The notes below the pieces were generated by a model. It was not told the DNA's origin, did no database searches, and worked only from the letters and a program-made list of their open reading frames with translations. Shown here in pieces: positions 31,814 to 39,715 of a stretch of 64,000 nucleotides of DNA. Position numbers and translations under genes: made by a program. Position 1 is the first letter of the stretch. The number at the start of each line of letters is the position of its first letter. Source of the DNA: Sphingomonadales bacterium (GTDB taxonomy: Bacteria > Pseudomonadota > Alphaproteobacteria > Sphingomonadales > Sphingomonadaceae); assembly GCA_014763545.1 (NCBI GenBank), contig JACXVD010000009.1, positions 1 to 64,000 of the forward strand. The letters run 5' to 3'.

Positions 31814-31818
31814 TCGCC

Positions 31819-32076
31819 ATGGCCCTCCACTTCGAACTCGTCACCCCGGCCCGGCTGGTCCGCTCGGAAGACGTCCACATGGTGGTCGTCCCCGGCAGCG
31901 AAGGCGAATTCGGGGTGCTTGAGGGCCACGCGCCCTTCATGTCCACCATCCGCGACGGTGCGGTGCAGGTGTGGAAGACCGAAGGCGGCCAGCCCGAGGA
32001 AATCCAGGTCCGCGGCGGCTTTGCCGAAGTGGGCGAAAACGGCCTCACCGTGCTCGCGGAGCATGTCGAGGGCTAA
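31819..32076 (+). CDS. atpC: ATP synthase F1 epsilon subunit (short form)
   Basis: 85 residues: the N-terminal beta-sandwich only ([56 protein letters not shown]). The helical C-terminal hairpin that inhibits ATP hydrolysis in about 130-residue epsilon subunits is absent, a shortening also known in other alphaproteobacteria. Last gene of the operon, followed by an intrinsic terminator. Confidence 0.95.
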   Translation: MALHFELVTPARLVRSEDVHMVVVPGSEGEFGVLEGHAPFMSTIRDGAVQVWKTEGGQPEEIQVRGGFAEVGENGLTVLAEHVEG

Positions 32077-32101
32077 ACCGCTCGCGACATTGGCGAAATG
32101 C

Positions 32102-32130
32102 AAAGGGCGGCCCGCGGGTCGCCCTTTTCG
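32102..32130 (+). terminator. Intrinsic terminator of the atp operon
   Basis: AAAGGGCG at 32102-32109 pairs with CGCCCTTT at 32120-32127, with further GC pairing inside (CCCGCGGG), followed by TTC. It begins 25 bp after the atpC stop. Confidence 0.85.
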
Positions 32131-32298
32131 TATGTGCGGCCCATGTTCACAGCCCGCAGCGGGCCAGAACAGCTCGCCGCAAACCAGCCACCACCCGAAT
32201 GGTAAACCCGCCGTCCGCCATATTTGGTAGGGCGGCCTTAGGCGTGAAAGGCAAGAATTTCGCAGACAGGGGGGCAAACCTGCGATGGAGAAGTGAAC

Positions 32299-32553
32299 AT
32301 GGCGACAGATACTGCCCCACCCGCAAACCATGGAGACAGGCGTCCGGAACTGCCCGAATCCTACGACATCCACTGGTCCGAAGCGCGCAAGGAAGAGGTC
32401 GTCCGCGCCGTCCACGACAAGCTGTTGACCTTCGACGAGGCGCGCTGGCGTTACCTGCTCAGCCGCCAGGAATTCCGCGAATGGGAACGCCGCGTCGTCA
32501 ACAAGGATACGCAGCGCAACGAAAAGAAAGCCAGGCAGTTCGAAAACAACTGA
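32299..32553 (+). CDS. DUF1153 (SciP-like) small regulator
   Basis: 84 residues. The core LPESYDIHWSEARKEEVVRAV, followed by LLTFDEARWRYLLSRQEFREW, has the DUF1153 helix-turn-helix pattern (a W-x(n)-K-x-x-V-V-x-A-V helix, then an F-x-E-A-x-x-R-Y-x-L-S-x-x-E-F-x-x-W helix). This is the family of SciP, which restrains CtrA in Caulobacter. It is not a close copy of SciP, so the role is open. ATG at 32299 is preceded by GGAGAAGTGAAC; a GTG two codons earlier is possible. Sits alone after the atp terminator. Confidence 0.7.
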   Translation: MATDTAPPANHGDRRPELPESYDIHWSEARKEEVVRAVHDKLLTFDEARWRYLLSRQEFREWERRVVNKDTQRNEKKARQFENN

Positions 32554-32619
32554 GCCGATCTGGCAAATCCGGCTTCCGGCCCCCTCCTGGTCCGGCCCGG
32601 TACCCGACTCCGCCCGCTT

Positions 32620-32913
32620 TCATGTCCGGCCCTTTGCCCCCTTCCGGGTCGGTGCGTGAAAGTCGGGCGGCTTGTCTTTTACCCACTCGACGAATTTAGC
32701 CAGCGCCGCGCATTCCAGCAGCCGCATGCGATCCTGCCCGAACCGCGCCAGCTCCGCATTGCTGAAATTGGCGTGGATCGCCTTGTGGCAGATCGGATGG
32801 ACCGGCACGGTCCCCCGGCCCTTCTTCGCTTTGGGCACCGGATGGTGCCACTGGACCAGCGTCGCGAACGGCCGATCGCACAACCAGCAGCGATCGCCCT
32901 CTGGGTCGGTCAA
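32620..32913 (-). CDS. HNH endonuclease family protein
   Basis: 97 residues. CWLCDRP near the start, VQWHHPVPKAKKG (the HH of the HNH site), then VHPICHKAIHANFSN give the zinc cysteines and metal-binding histidines of a compact HNH nuclease. Start placed at TTG 32913, which overlaps the TGA stop of the upstream membrane protein (TTGA), so translation is likely coupled. DNA target unknown; such small HNH proteins occur both in mobile DNA and as conserved chromosomal genes. Nothing else mobile is seen around it. Confidence 0.8.
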   Translation of the reverse strand: MTDPEGDRCWLCDRPFATLVQWHHPVPKAKKGRGTVPVHPICHKAIHANFSNAELARFGQDRMRLLECAALAKFVEWVKDKPPDFHAPTRKGAKGRT

Positions 32914-33326
32914 TAGAGCAGGCCAAGCGTTGCCGCCCCCAGCAGGCCCAGCAGCACGACCGCGCCCCAGCGATGCTGGCTGTGATCGACCCGCTCGAAT
33001 TCCTCCCAGCGCCCCGCCTCGGCATGATCGAGCCGCCGCTTTACCAGCCAGATGCACCAGATGTTCGCGAGTATGGCGAGCGCAGCGAAGGCAAGCTTGG
33101 TCGCCAGCAGGCCGTCCATCGGATAGGCATGGATCATCGCCCCGCCCGCCAGCGCCACGGCCACGAGCAGCGGCGCTTCCACGAATTTATCCACCTTCCA
33201 GTGCAGCCGGGCGAGGATCAATTCCTGTTCGCGCCCCTTGCCCAGCAACGCCCGCTCGAACAGCGCCTCGACCAGCACGCAGCCGATCCATGCACCGGCG
33301 AGCAGCGCGTGTAGCCCCGGATTCAT
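32910..33326 (-). CDS. Conserved four-helix membrane protein
   Basis: 138 residues with about four membrane segments (HALLAGAWIGCVLVEALFE; APLLVAVALAGGAMIHAY; ATKLAFAALAILANIWCIWLV; WGAVVLLGLLGAATLGLLY). Conserved-looking charged connections (HWKVDKFVE; EEFERVDHSQHRW). Function not recognised. It precedes and overlaps the HNH gene and lies 4 bp after the glmU stop, so glmU, this gene and the HNH gene may share one transcript. Confidence 0.75.
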   Translation of the reverse strand: MNPGLHALLAGAWIGCVLVEALFERALLGKGREQELILARLHWKVDKFVEAPLLVAVALAGGAMIHAYPMDGLLATKLAFAALAILANIWCIWLVKRRLDHAEAGRWEEFERVDHSQHRWGAVVLLGLLGAATLGLLY

Positions 33327-33330
33327 CGCG

Positions 33331-34701
33331 TCACCCCTTCTTCTCGGCGGCTTTCTTCTTTTTCATCGCGTCGTGGAAGCGATCGGCCCAGCCGGGTTTG
33401 ACGATCTGCTCGCCGCGCACCATGCGCAGGTCGCCATCGCCCACGTCGCGGGTCACGGCGCTGCCTGCGGCGACGATGGCATCCGCACCGATCGTCACCG
33501 GCGCGACCAGCGCGCTGTTCGATCCGATGAAGGCGCGCGGGCCGATCACCGTCTTGTGCTTGAAATAGCCATCGTAATTGCAGGTGATCGTGCCCGCACC
33601 GATATTGGCACCCGCCCCGACCGTGGCATCGCCGAGATAGGTCAGGTGATTGGCCTTGGCCCCTTCGCCCAGCACGGCCTTTTTCATTTCGACGAAATTG
33701 CCGACCTTGCTGCCCTTCTCCATCACCGCGCCGGGGCGCAGGCGGGCATAGGGGCCGACTTCGCAGCCGGGGCCGATACTGGCCCCTTCCAGATGGCAGA
33801 AGGCGCGGATTTTCGCCCCGTCGGCGATGGTCACGCCGGGTCCGAAAACGACATTGGGTTCGATCGTCACATCGCGCCCGATCTGCGTGTCCCAGCTGAA
33901 GAACACGGTTTCCGGTGCGCGCAGGCTGGCACCATCGGCCATCGCTTCTTCGCGGCGGAATTCCTGCCACTGCGCCTCGGCCCGGGCGAGCTCGGCGCGG
34001 CTGTTGATCCCGGCCACCTCGTCGGCGCTGGCGCAGGTCACCGCGGCACAGGTCCGCCCGTCGGCAATGGCGATGTTGACCACATCGGGCAGGTAATACT
34101 CGCCCTGCGCATTGTCGTTGCCCACGCGCGCCAGCAGCGCGAAGAGATCGTCGCTGCGGGCCGCCATCAGGCCCGAATTGCACAGCCGGCAGGCGCGCTC
34201 ATCCTCGCTGGCATCCTTGTGTTCGACCATCTTCACGATGCGCCCGGCCGCATCCGCGATCACGCGGCCATATTGCAGCGTGTCGGCAGGTTCGAAGCCG
34301 AGCACCACCACCGCCGGGCTGTCGGCGGCATGCAGCCGGTCGAGCATGGCCTGCATGGTCGCGGTGGCGACGAAGGGCACATCGCCATACAGCACCAGCA
34401 CATCGCCGGTGAAACCGCCCAGCGCGCCCTGCGCCTGTTGCACCGCATGGCCCGTGCCGAGCTGCGGTTCCTGCACCACGATCTCCGCCCGCTCGCCCAG
34501 CGCGGCCTCCAGCTGTTCGCGCCCGCTGCCCACCACGACCACCTGCCGTGCAGGATCGAGCCTCGCGACCGAGGCCAGCAGGTGATCGAGCATCGGCCGC
34601 CCGGCGATGGGATGCAGCACCTTGTGCAGGTCGCTCTTCATGCGGGTGCCCTTGCCGGCGGCGAGGACGATGGCGGCGATGGTACGTGCAGGCTCACTCA
34701 T
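33331..34701 (-). CDS. glmU: Bifunctional GlmU (N-acetyltransferase / uridyltransferase)
   Basis: 456 residues. Makes UDP-GlcNAc for peptidoglycan and LPS. N-terminal pyrophosphorylase with AAGKGTRMKSDLHKVLHP (14-31) and LYGDVPF; C-terminal left-handed beta-helix with hexapeptide repeats (IEPNVVFGPGVTIADGAKI; VGPYARLRPG) and the acetyltransferase end (GAGTITCNYDGYFKHKTVIG). ATG at 34701. Divergent from the putAbiC-like gene with about 100 bp between them. Confidence 0.97.
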   Translation of the reverse strand: MSEPARTIAAIVLAAGKGTRMKSDLHKVLHPIAGRPMLDHLLASVARLDPARQVVVVGSGREQLEAALGERAEIVVQEPQLGTGHAVQQAQGALGGFTGDVLVLYGDVPFVATATMQAMLDRLHAADSPAVVVLGFEPADTLQYGRVIADAAGRIVKMVEHKDASEDERACRLCNSGLMAARSDDLFALLARVGNDNAQGEYYLPDVVNIAIADGRTCAAVTCASADEVAGINSRAELARAEAQWQEFRREEAMADGASLRAPETVFFSWDTQIGRDVTIEPNVVFGPGVTIADGAKIRAFCHLEGASIGPGCEVGPYARLRPGAVMEKGSKVGNFVEMKKAVLGEGAKANHLTYLGDATVGAGANIGAGTITCNYDGYFKHKTVIGPRAFIGSNSALVAPVTIGADAIVAAGSAVTRDVGDGDLRMVRGEQIVKPGWADRFHDAMKKKKAAEKKG

Positions 34702-34802
34702 GGGCGCGGTGCATGCCACCAATTTCTTACCGATTGAAGAGGAATGGCGGGGCTGCGCCAAACTTGCCCCTCCTGCCGCTATGCGACACACTGGTTCGGG
34801 CT

Positions 34803-35681
34803 ATGACCGACAGACGACCAAACTTCCGTTCGCGGCAGCCGCGTGGCTGGTTGCGCGACCTGCTGGCCGAACACTGGCTGATCGCCACATTCGCGGCGGC
34901 CTTGCTCGGCGTGACGATCGGCATGTGGATCCTGTGGGCGGTCAACGCCAAGGCGATCGCGCAATATTACAGCACCGAATCCAGCCTGCAGGGGGCGGCG
35001 AACTGGAACACCGCGTTCGGCGCCTATAGCGCGCTGTTTGCCGCGCTCGGCTTCGCGGTGGTGATCGTGACCCTGGCGGTGCAGATGCGGGCGCTCAACC
35101 AGCAGCGCTGCGAGTTGCATCGCGACCGGCTGGATGCCCTGTTCTTCCGCCTGATCGACATGCAGCGCGAAATCCGCGGGAAACTGCGCTATCATTATTC
35201 CAACGAGCTGATTGCCGCGCCTGCGAAACTGGACCGCGGCACCAAGGATCCGGCGATCGTCGAAGGCAAGCAGGCGATCCTGCACATGGTGCGCGAGATC
35301 CGCTTCTGGTGCCAGGCCTTACCCGCCGGGCCTGGCGGATCGCTGGACCGGGTTGCCGTCCTCAAAATATACGACACCTTCATCCACCAGCGTTACGAGA
35401 GCGATCTCGGGCCGTGGTTCCGCACGATTTCGATGCTGCTGGAACGGATCGATGGCGATCGCCTGCTCAGCGCCTCGCAAAAGCGCGACTACGTGATGAT
35501 CCTGCGCGAAACGATGGAGAGCCACGAATTGTTCGTGCTCGGCATGCGCGCCGGGATGCAGGATGCCGAAGCGCTGCGCGGCCTGTTCGCGCGGTACGGG
35601 TTCTTCTGCAATTATCCCGCCGGGCTGCGCCACCGCATCCTCGAAAGCCAATTGCCGCCAGCAGCGTTTGCCACCCACTGA
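34803..35681 (+). CDS. Putative phage abortive infection (putAbiC-like) membrane protein
   Basis: 292 residues. Two N-terminal membrane helices (HWLIATFAAALLGVTIGMWILW and YSALFAALGFAVVIVTLAV) are followed by the hallmark coiled region QMRALNQQRCELHRDRLDALFFRLIDM. The C-terminal cytosolic helical domain contains FRTISMLLERID and QKRDYVMILRETMESHELFVLGM. This order (TM, TM, charged helix, LFFRLI, late YxxILRxxxSxxEL) fits the putative AbiC family associated with abortive phage infection. Assignment is by pattern, not search. No toxin partner or other defence gene is adjacent. Monocistronic, divergent from glmU. Confidence 0.65.
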   Translation: MTDRRPNFRSRQPRGWLRDLLAEHWLIATFAAALLGVTIGMWILWAVNAKAIAQYYSTESSLQGAANWNTAFGAYSALFAALGFAVVIVTLAVQMRALNQQRCELHRDRLDALFFRLIDMQREIRGKLRYHYSNELIAAPAKLDRGTKDPAIVEGKQAILHMVREIRFWCQALPAGPGGSLDRVAVLKIYDTFIHQRYESDLGPWFRTISMLLERIDGDRLLSASQKRDYVMILRETMESHELFVLGMRAGMQDAEALRGLFARYGFFCNYPAGLRHRILESQLPPAAFATH

Positions 35682-35813
35682 GAGTGATTCGCCGCCCGGA
35701 TGCCGGGGCGACAGGCCGTGCCTGCCGTTACGGCATGGGCTGCTTCCCCGCGCGCGGTTGAACGTGCGGATGAACGGTGTATCCCCGCGGCGAAAGCAAA
35801 TCGGAGAGACAGC

Positions 35814-36749
35814 ATGACCATTTCGTTCAAGGATCGCGTCGCCATCGTCACCGGCGCGGGCGGCGGGCTTGGCCGCGAATATGCGCTGGAACTGGGCCGC
35901 CGCGGCGCGAAGGTGGTGGTCAACGACCTGGGCGGCGCGCGCGATGGCACCGGCACTTCGGACGCTGCCGCGCAGGTGGTCGAGGAAATCGTGGCCGCAG
36001 GCGGCGAGGCGATGGCCAATGGCGGCTCGGTCACCGAATTTGCCCAGATGGAAGAAATGGTCGCCAAGGCGAAGGAAAAATGGGGCGGCGTCCATATCGT
36101 GATCAACAATGCCGGCGTGCTGCGCGACAAGAGCTTCGCCAAGATGACGCCGGACGATTTCGAATTCGTCGTGCGCGTCCACCTGCTCGGATCGGCCTAT
36201 GTCACCAAGGCGGTGTGGGAAACGATGCGCGAGCAGGCCTATGGCCGCATCCTGATGACCGCCAGCTCGACCGGCCTGTTCGGCAATTTCGGCCAGGCCA
36301 ATTACGGCGCGGCCAAGCTGGGCCTCGCCGGGCTGACCAAGACGCTCTATCTCGAAGGCGCGAAGTACAATATTCGCGTCAACAGCCTCGCCCCGGTGGC
36401 AGGCACGCGTATGACCGAAGACATTTTCGGCGAGGAAGCCTTCGCCATGTTCGGCCCGGAAAAGGTGGTTCCGGCGGCGCTGTTCCTGGTGAGCGAGGAT
36501 GCCCCCAGCAATGCCATCGTCGGTGCGGGCGCAGGCGGCTTCCACAGCGCCTGGGTGACCATGAACCCGCCGGTCGTGCTCGGCCCCGAGGAAATGAACG
36601 TCGAAGGCTTCGCCGCCCATTGGGACGAGATTTCGCGCCGCGAAAACACCTTCGTGCCGCAGTCCGGTGCGGAACAGGGCGGCGCTGTGCTCAAGGCGTT
36701 GCAGGAAAAGTTCGGCCCCGGCGCGATCCCGGGCAAGACGCGCAGCTGA
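35814..36749 (+). CDS. SDR oxidoreductase, MFE-2/17beta-HSD4-like 3-hydroxyacyl-CoA dehydrogenase type
   Basis: 311 residues. Rossmann motif TGAGGGLG (about 13-20), NNAGVLRDKSFAKM, and the active site S in TASSTGLFGNFGQANYGAAK (Ser, then Tyr-x-x-x-Lys). The long NDLGGARDGTGTSDAAAQVV insert after the first strands is characteristic of the peroxisomal multifunctional enzyme 2 type, which oxidises (3R)-hydroxyacyl-CoA. The tail of about 60 residues (EEMNVEGFAAHWDEISRRE) also fits. Substrate not proven. GGAGAGACAGC before the ATG. Confidence 0.88.
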   Translation: MTISFKDRVAIVTGAGGGLGREYALELGRRGAKVVVNDLGGARDGTGTSDAAAQVVEEIVAAGGEAMANGGSVTEFAQMEEMVAKAKEKWGGVHIVINNAGVLRDKSFAKMTPDDFEFVVRVHLLGSAYVTKAVWETMREQAYGRILMTASSTGLFGNFGQANYGAAKLGLAGLTKTLYLEGAKYNIRVNSLAPVAGTRMTEDIFGEEAFAMFGPEKVVPAALFLVSEDAPSNAIVGAGAGGFHSAWVTMNPPVVLGPEEMNVEGFAAHWDEISRRENTFVPQSGAEQGGAVLKALQEKFGPGAIPGKTRS

Positions 36750-36786
36750 CCGCGCACAAGCGCACCGTATTGACACAGTAATACAC

Positions 36787-36828
36787 ATGGGTCATCCTCC
36801 GCCTATCAAACGGGGAGGATTGACCCAT
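36787..36828 (+). promoter_or_regulatory. Inverted repeat covering the RBS and start codon
   Basis: ATGGGTCATCCTCC at 36787-36800 is complementary to GGAGGATTGACCCAT at 36814-36828, with one bulged T. The right arm contains the Shine-Dalgarno GGAGG (36814-36818) and the AT of the ATG at 36827. In RNA this would sequester the start; in DNA it could be an operator. TTGACA at 36770-36775 could be a -35 box, but no convincing -10 is seen. Confidence 0.6.
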
Positions 36829-37900
36829 GTATACCGAAGACGATCTGCAATCGGCGGTGGCGAGCGGGGCGCTGAGCGCCGAGGCCGCCGCTGCCTTGCG
36901 CGCTCATGTCGGCCAGCTGCGCGATGCGCCGCTGGGTGACGAGGAACAGTTCCGGCTGGTCAACAGCTTCAACGATATTTTCGTGACCATCGCGGCGGTG
37001 CTGCTGATGGTGGCCATGGCCGGGATCGGCGCGGCAATCACCCGCGGATTCGAAGGCCCCCCACCCTTCTCCGGCCTGCTGGTCGCCGGATCGGCCTGGA
37101 TGATGGCCGAATTCTTCACCCGGCGCCGCCGCATGGCGCTGCCCAGCATCGTGCTGCTCGTCGCCTTCGTCGGCGGCGTGTTCGAGATGCTGATCGGCCT
37201 GCTGGCGATCTCGCTGACCCATCCCGACGAAATGCCGCGCATGGTTGCCGTGCTCGGCAGCGGGGCTGCCCTGTTCACCGCCGGTGCCGCGCTGCTCCAC
37301 TGGCGCCGTTTCCATGTGCCGATCACCATCGCGGCGGGCACGGCCGCACTGGTCGGCATGGCCATCGCGTTGATCCTCGCCGCCATCGGGCCGGACAATG
37401 TCACATCGCCCGAGACGGTCCTGATCCCGCTGGTCTTTATCGCCGGGCTGGTCGTGTTCGGTTTCGCCATGTGGTGGGACGGCAGCGACCGCACCCGCCA
37501 GACGCGGCGCAGCGACGTCGCCTTCTGGCTCCACCTGCTCGCCGCACCGATGATCGCGCACCCGCTGTTCTACTGGCTGGGGGTGACCGGCGGCCACAAT
37601 ATCGGTGGCGCCGCAGCGGTCGGCGTGCTGCTGGCCTATATCGCGATGGGCCTGGTCGCGCTCGCGGTCGACCGCCGGGCGCTGCTGGTTTCCGCCCTCG
37701 CCTATGTGCTGGTCGCGCTGACCTGGCTGTTCGACAAATTCGGCGCGGTCGAATTGAACGTCGCGCTCACCGCGCTGGTGATCGGCTCGGCGCTGCTGAT
37801 GCTGTCGGCGTTCTGGAGCACGATCCGCAGCGCGCTGGTGGCGCAATTGCCCGGAACGCTGCAGGCGCGCCTGCCGGTCGCGGGCGCCCTGCCCGCCTAG
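36827..37900 (+). CDS. DUF2157/DUF4401-like polytopic membrane protein
   Basis: 357 residues. A short soluble N-terminus, YTEDDLQSAVASGALSAEAAAALRAHV, resembles the DUF2157 lead domain, followed by about 10 membrane helices to the end. Conserved-looking segments include NSFNDIFVTIAAVLLMVAMAGIG and YVLVALTWLFDKFGAVELNVALTALVIG. Function unknown. The start region lies inside an inverted repeat, so expression may be controlled at initiation. Followed by a strong intrinsic terminator. Confidence 0.78.
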   Translation: MYTEDDLQSAVASGALSAEAAAALRAHVGQLRDAPLGDEEQFRLVNSFNDIFVTIAAVLLMVAMAGIGAAITRGFEGPPPFSGLLVAGSAWMMAEFFTRRRRMALPSIVLLVAFVGGVFEMLIGLLAISLTHPDEMPRMVAVLGSGAALFTAGAALLHWRRFHVPITIAAGTAALVGMAIALILAAIGPDNVTSPETVLIPLVFIAGLVVFGFAMWWDGSDRTRQTRRSDVAFWLHLLAAPMIAHPLFYWLGVTGGHNIGGAAAVGVLLAYIAMGLVALAVDRRALLVSALAYVLVALTWLFDKFGAVELNVALTALVIGSALLMLSAFWSTIRSALVAQLPGTLQARLPVAGALPA

Positions 37901-37949
37901 GCTGTGCAAAGGCGCCGATAAGCGCCTCAATTTGATTGCCAAATTGCAA

Positions 37950-37981
37950 GGCCCCGCGCATCAGTTGCGCGGGGCTTTTTG
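37950..37981 (+). terminator. Intrinsic terminator after the 36827 gene
   Basis: GCCCCGCGCA pairs with TGCGCGGGGC around a TCAGT loop and is followed by TTTTTG. It lies 50 bp after the stop of the 36827 gene. Confidence 0.92.
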
Positions 37982-38001
37982 TCGGGGGCAGCGAAGCGGG
38001 G

Positions 38002-38661
38002 ATGAGCAACAATCGCGGATTGGCGGCCTTGTCGTCGCTGGCGCAGGTCGCGCGGTGGATGCTGGTTGTCTACATGCTGGTCGATGGCTTGTCGGCCTGT
38101 GTCACCGCATGGGTCGCGTGGCAGGAATTCCACTCCTATGTCGGCAATATCGACCGCGCGCTGGGCCTGTTTGCTGCGGTCGGGATGCTGGTCTGGATCG
38201 TCGCGATCCCCACGACGCTGGTCTATTTCCTGTGGCTCTACCGGGCGCGCAGGAACCTGGTGGAGATGGCGGTCGGCGGGCTGCATTATTCCCCCGGCTG
38301 GACGATCGGCAGCTATTTCGTCCCCTTCGTGAACCTCGTGCTGCCCTTCCGCACGATGAAGGAACTCTACAACCGCAGCCAGGGCGAGCCGGAGGAGCTG
38401 GCCTTCGTCACGGTCGAGGATGCCAGCGGCTGGTGGGCGTGCCTGATCGGATCGCTGCTGTTGAACGGCGCGTGGTATTTCCTGCTGCTGATCAATTCGA
38501 TCCCCGGCATGTTCGTGATCATGCCGCCGGGCACGCATTCGCTGCTGCTGCTGATCTCGCAATTGCTGGCCGTCGGTGCGAACTGGTTCCTGTTCCGGCT
38601 GGTCGGCGGCGTAACCCGGGCGCAGAACAGCGGCGCATTCGTGGGCGATACGTTCGGTTGA
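38002..38661 (+). CDS. DUF4328 membrane protein (copy 1)
   Basis: 219 residues, about five membrane helices. DUF4328 features: YRARRNLVEMAVGGLHYSPGWTIGSYFVPFVNLVLPFRTMKELYN (key parts: PGW, G-x-x-x-VPFVNL, PF-x-x-M-KELYN) and a WWACLIGSLL helix. ATG at 38002 with GGGGGCAGCGAAGCGGGG upstream; it starts only 21 bp after the preceding terminator. Function unknown. Followed by a paralog 36 bp downstream. Confidence 0.82.
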   Translation: MSNNRGLAALSSLAQVARWMLVVYMLVDGLSACVTAWVAWQEFHSYVGNIDRALGLFAAVGMLVWIVAIPTTLVYFLWLYRARRNLVEMAVGGLHYSPGWTIGSYFVPFVNLVLPFRTMKELYNRSQGEPEELAFVTVEDASGWWACLIGSLLLNGAWYFLLLINSIPGMFVIMPPGTHSLLLLISQLLAVGANWFLFRLVGGVTRAQNSGAFVGDTFG

Positions 38662-38697
38662 GGCAGCTGCGATCTATCATTGATGTGGAGCAAGATG

Positions 38698-39348
38698 ATG
38701 GCGGATAGGCAATTGTATCTTGGGCTGGAGACGCTGGCTCACCGGGAGCGGTGGGCGACCATCGCCATCTGGGCGGTGATGACCATCGCCGGGCTCATGA
38801 TTGTCGGTCAGCTGCTGGAATTGGCCGGCGTCCTGGACCTGGAGGCCGCGGAGCTGTCGCCGATCGCCACCCTTGTCGGCCTCATCTACCTGCTCAGCGC
38901 CGTGGCCTATCTGGTGTCGGTAGTCCTCGTCTCCATGTGGATCCACCGCGCCCATGCGAATCTGTTCGACGCCGGATTGGTCGGGCTTGAGTATACGCCC
39001 GGCTGGTCGGTCGGCTGGTTCTTCGTGCCCATCGCGAATCTCTTCAAACCATTCCAGGCGATGCGCGAATTGTGGAATGCCAGCCATGGCGAAAGCGACA
39101 ACTACACCGCTCCCGCGGCCAGCGAGCTTTCCATGTGGTGGGGGGCGTTCATCGTCGGCAACATAGCCGATAATATCAGCACCCGGCTCAGCCTTCAGGC
39201 CGGCCCCGAAGCGATGCCCGTCGCGCTGACCCTCGGGATCATCGGTTCGGCGCTGACAATCGTGTCGGCCTGGTGCCTCATGCGGATCATCCAGCAAGTG
39301 GGCACCGCGCAGCGGGACTACCTCACGTTTTCCGGCACTTTCGACTGA
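38698..39348 (+). CDS. DUF4328 membrane protein (copy 2)
   Basis: 216 residues with the same architecture as the preceding gene: HRAHANLFDAGLVGLEYTPGWSVGWFFVPIANLFKPFQAMRELWN carries the same PGW, VP-x-x-NL and PF-x-x-M-x-ELWN pattern, and MWWGAFIVGNI matches its WWACLIGSL. Clearly a paralog, probably an old tandem duplication. ATG at 38698 has the better spacing from GGAG; ATG at 38695 or 38680 are alternatives. Convergent with DUF2794, with 4 bp between stops. Confidence 0.8.
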   Translation: MADRQLYLGLETLAHRERWATIAIWAVMTIAGLMIVGQLLELAGVLDLEAAELSPIATLVGLIYLLSAVAYLVSVVLVSMWIHRAHANLFDAGLVGLEYTPGWSVGWFFVPIANLFKPFQAMRELWNASHGESDNYTAPAASELSMWWGAFIVGNIADNISTRLSLQAGPEAMPVALTLGIIGSALTIVSAWCLMRIIQQVGTAQRDYLTFSGTFD

Positions 39349-39352
39349 GGGC

Positions 39353-39715
39353 TCAGTCCTCGACCGCCTTCACCAGACGCCGTTCGATCGGGGCGAGCAC
39401 CCCGGCCAGCTCATGGCCGCGCTTGAGCACCTGGCCGTGTTCGCCCAGCAAGGCCCACATACCCTGCCGGTTGCGCAGCGCGGGGCGCTTTTCCACCTGC
39501 GCCTGCGGGCGTTCGGCGCTGCGGACGAAGGCGGCGAAGATCGCTGCCTCGCGGGTGAAATCCATCGCGTAATCGCGCCACTGCCCGGCCGCGACCATGC
39601 GGCCGTAGAGGTCGAGGATGCGGGTCAGTTCCTCGCGCGTGAAGGCAATTTGCCCCGGCGCGCGACCGGGAAAGGGGACGATCGTGCCGGGCAATCCGCC
39701 GGGCGGGTTGTGCAT
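39353..39715 (-). CDS. DUF2794 protein
   Basis: 120 residues. The conserved core IAFTREELTRILDLYGRMVAAGQWRDYAMDF (split here as FTREELTRILDLYGRMV and WRDYAMDF), the aromatic/charged centre (AIFAAFVRS, QAQVEKRPAL) and VLKRGHELAGVL identify DUF2794, a small alphaproteobacterial family of unknown function. Its stop-proximal neighbour is the convergent DUF4328 gene; its start shares one base with the cysE stop. Confidence 0.88.
   Translation of the reverse strand: MHNPPGGLPGTIVPFPGRAPGQIAFTREELTRILDLYGRMVAAGQWRDYAMDFTREAAIFAAFVRSAERPQAQVEKRPALRNRQGMWALLGEHGQVLKRGHELAGVLAPIERRLVKAVED

Noticed and set aside
32620-32913. HNH gene as a sign of a mobile element
   Set aside because: No integrase, repeats or composition change nearby; it is translationally coupled to a membrane gene after glmU.
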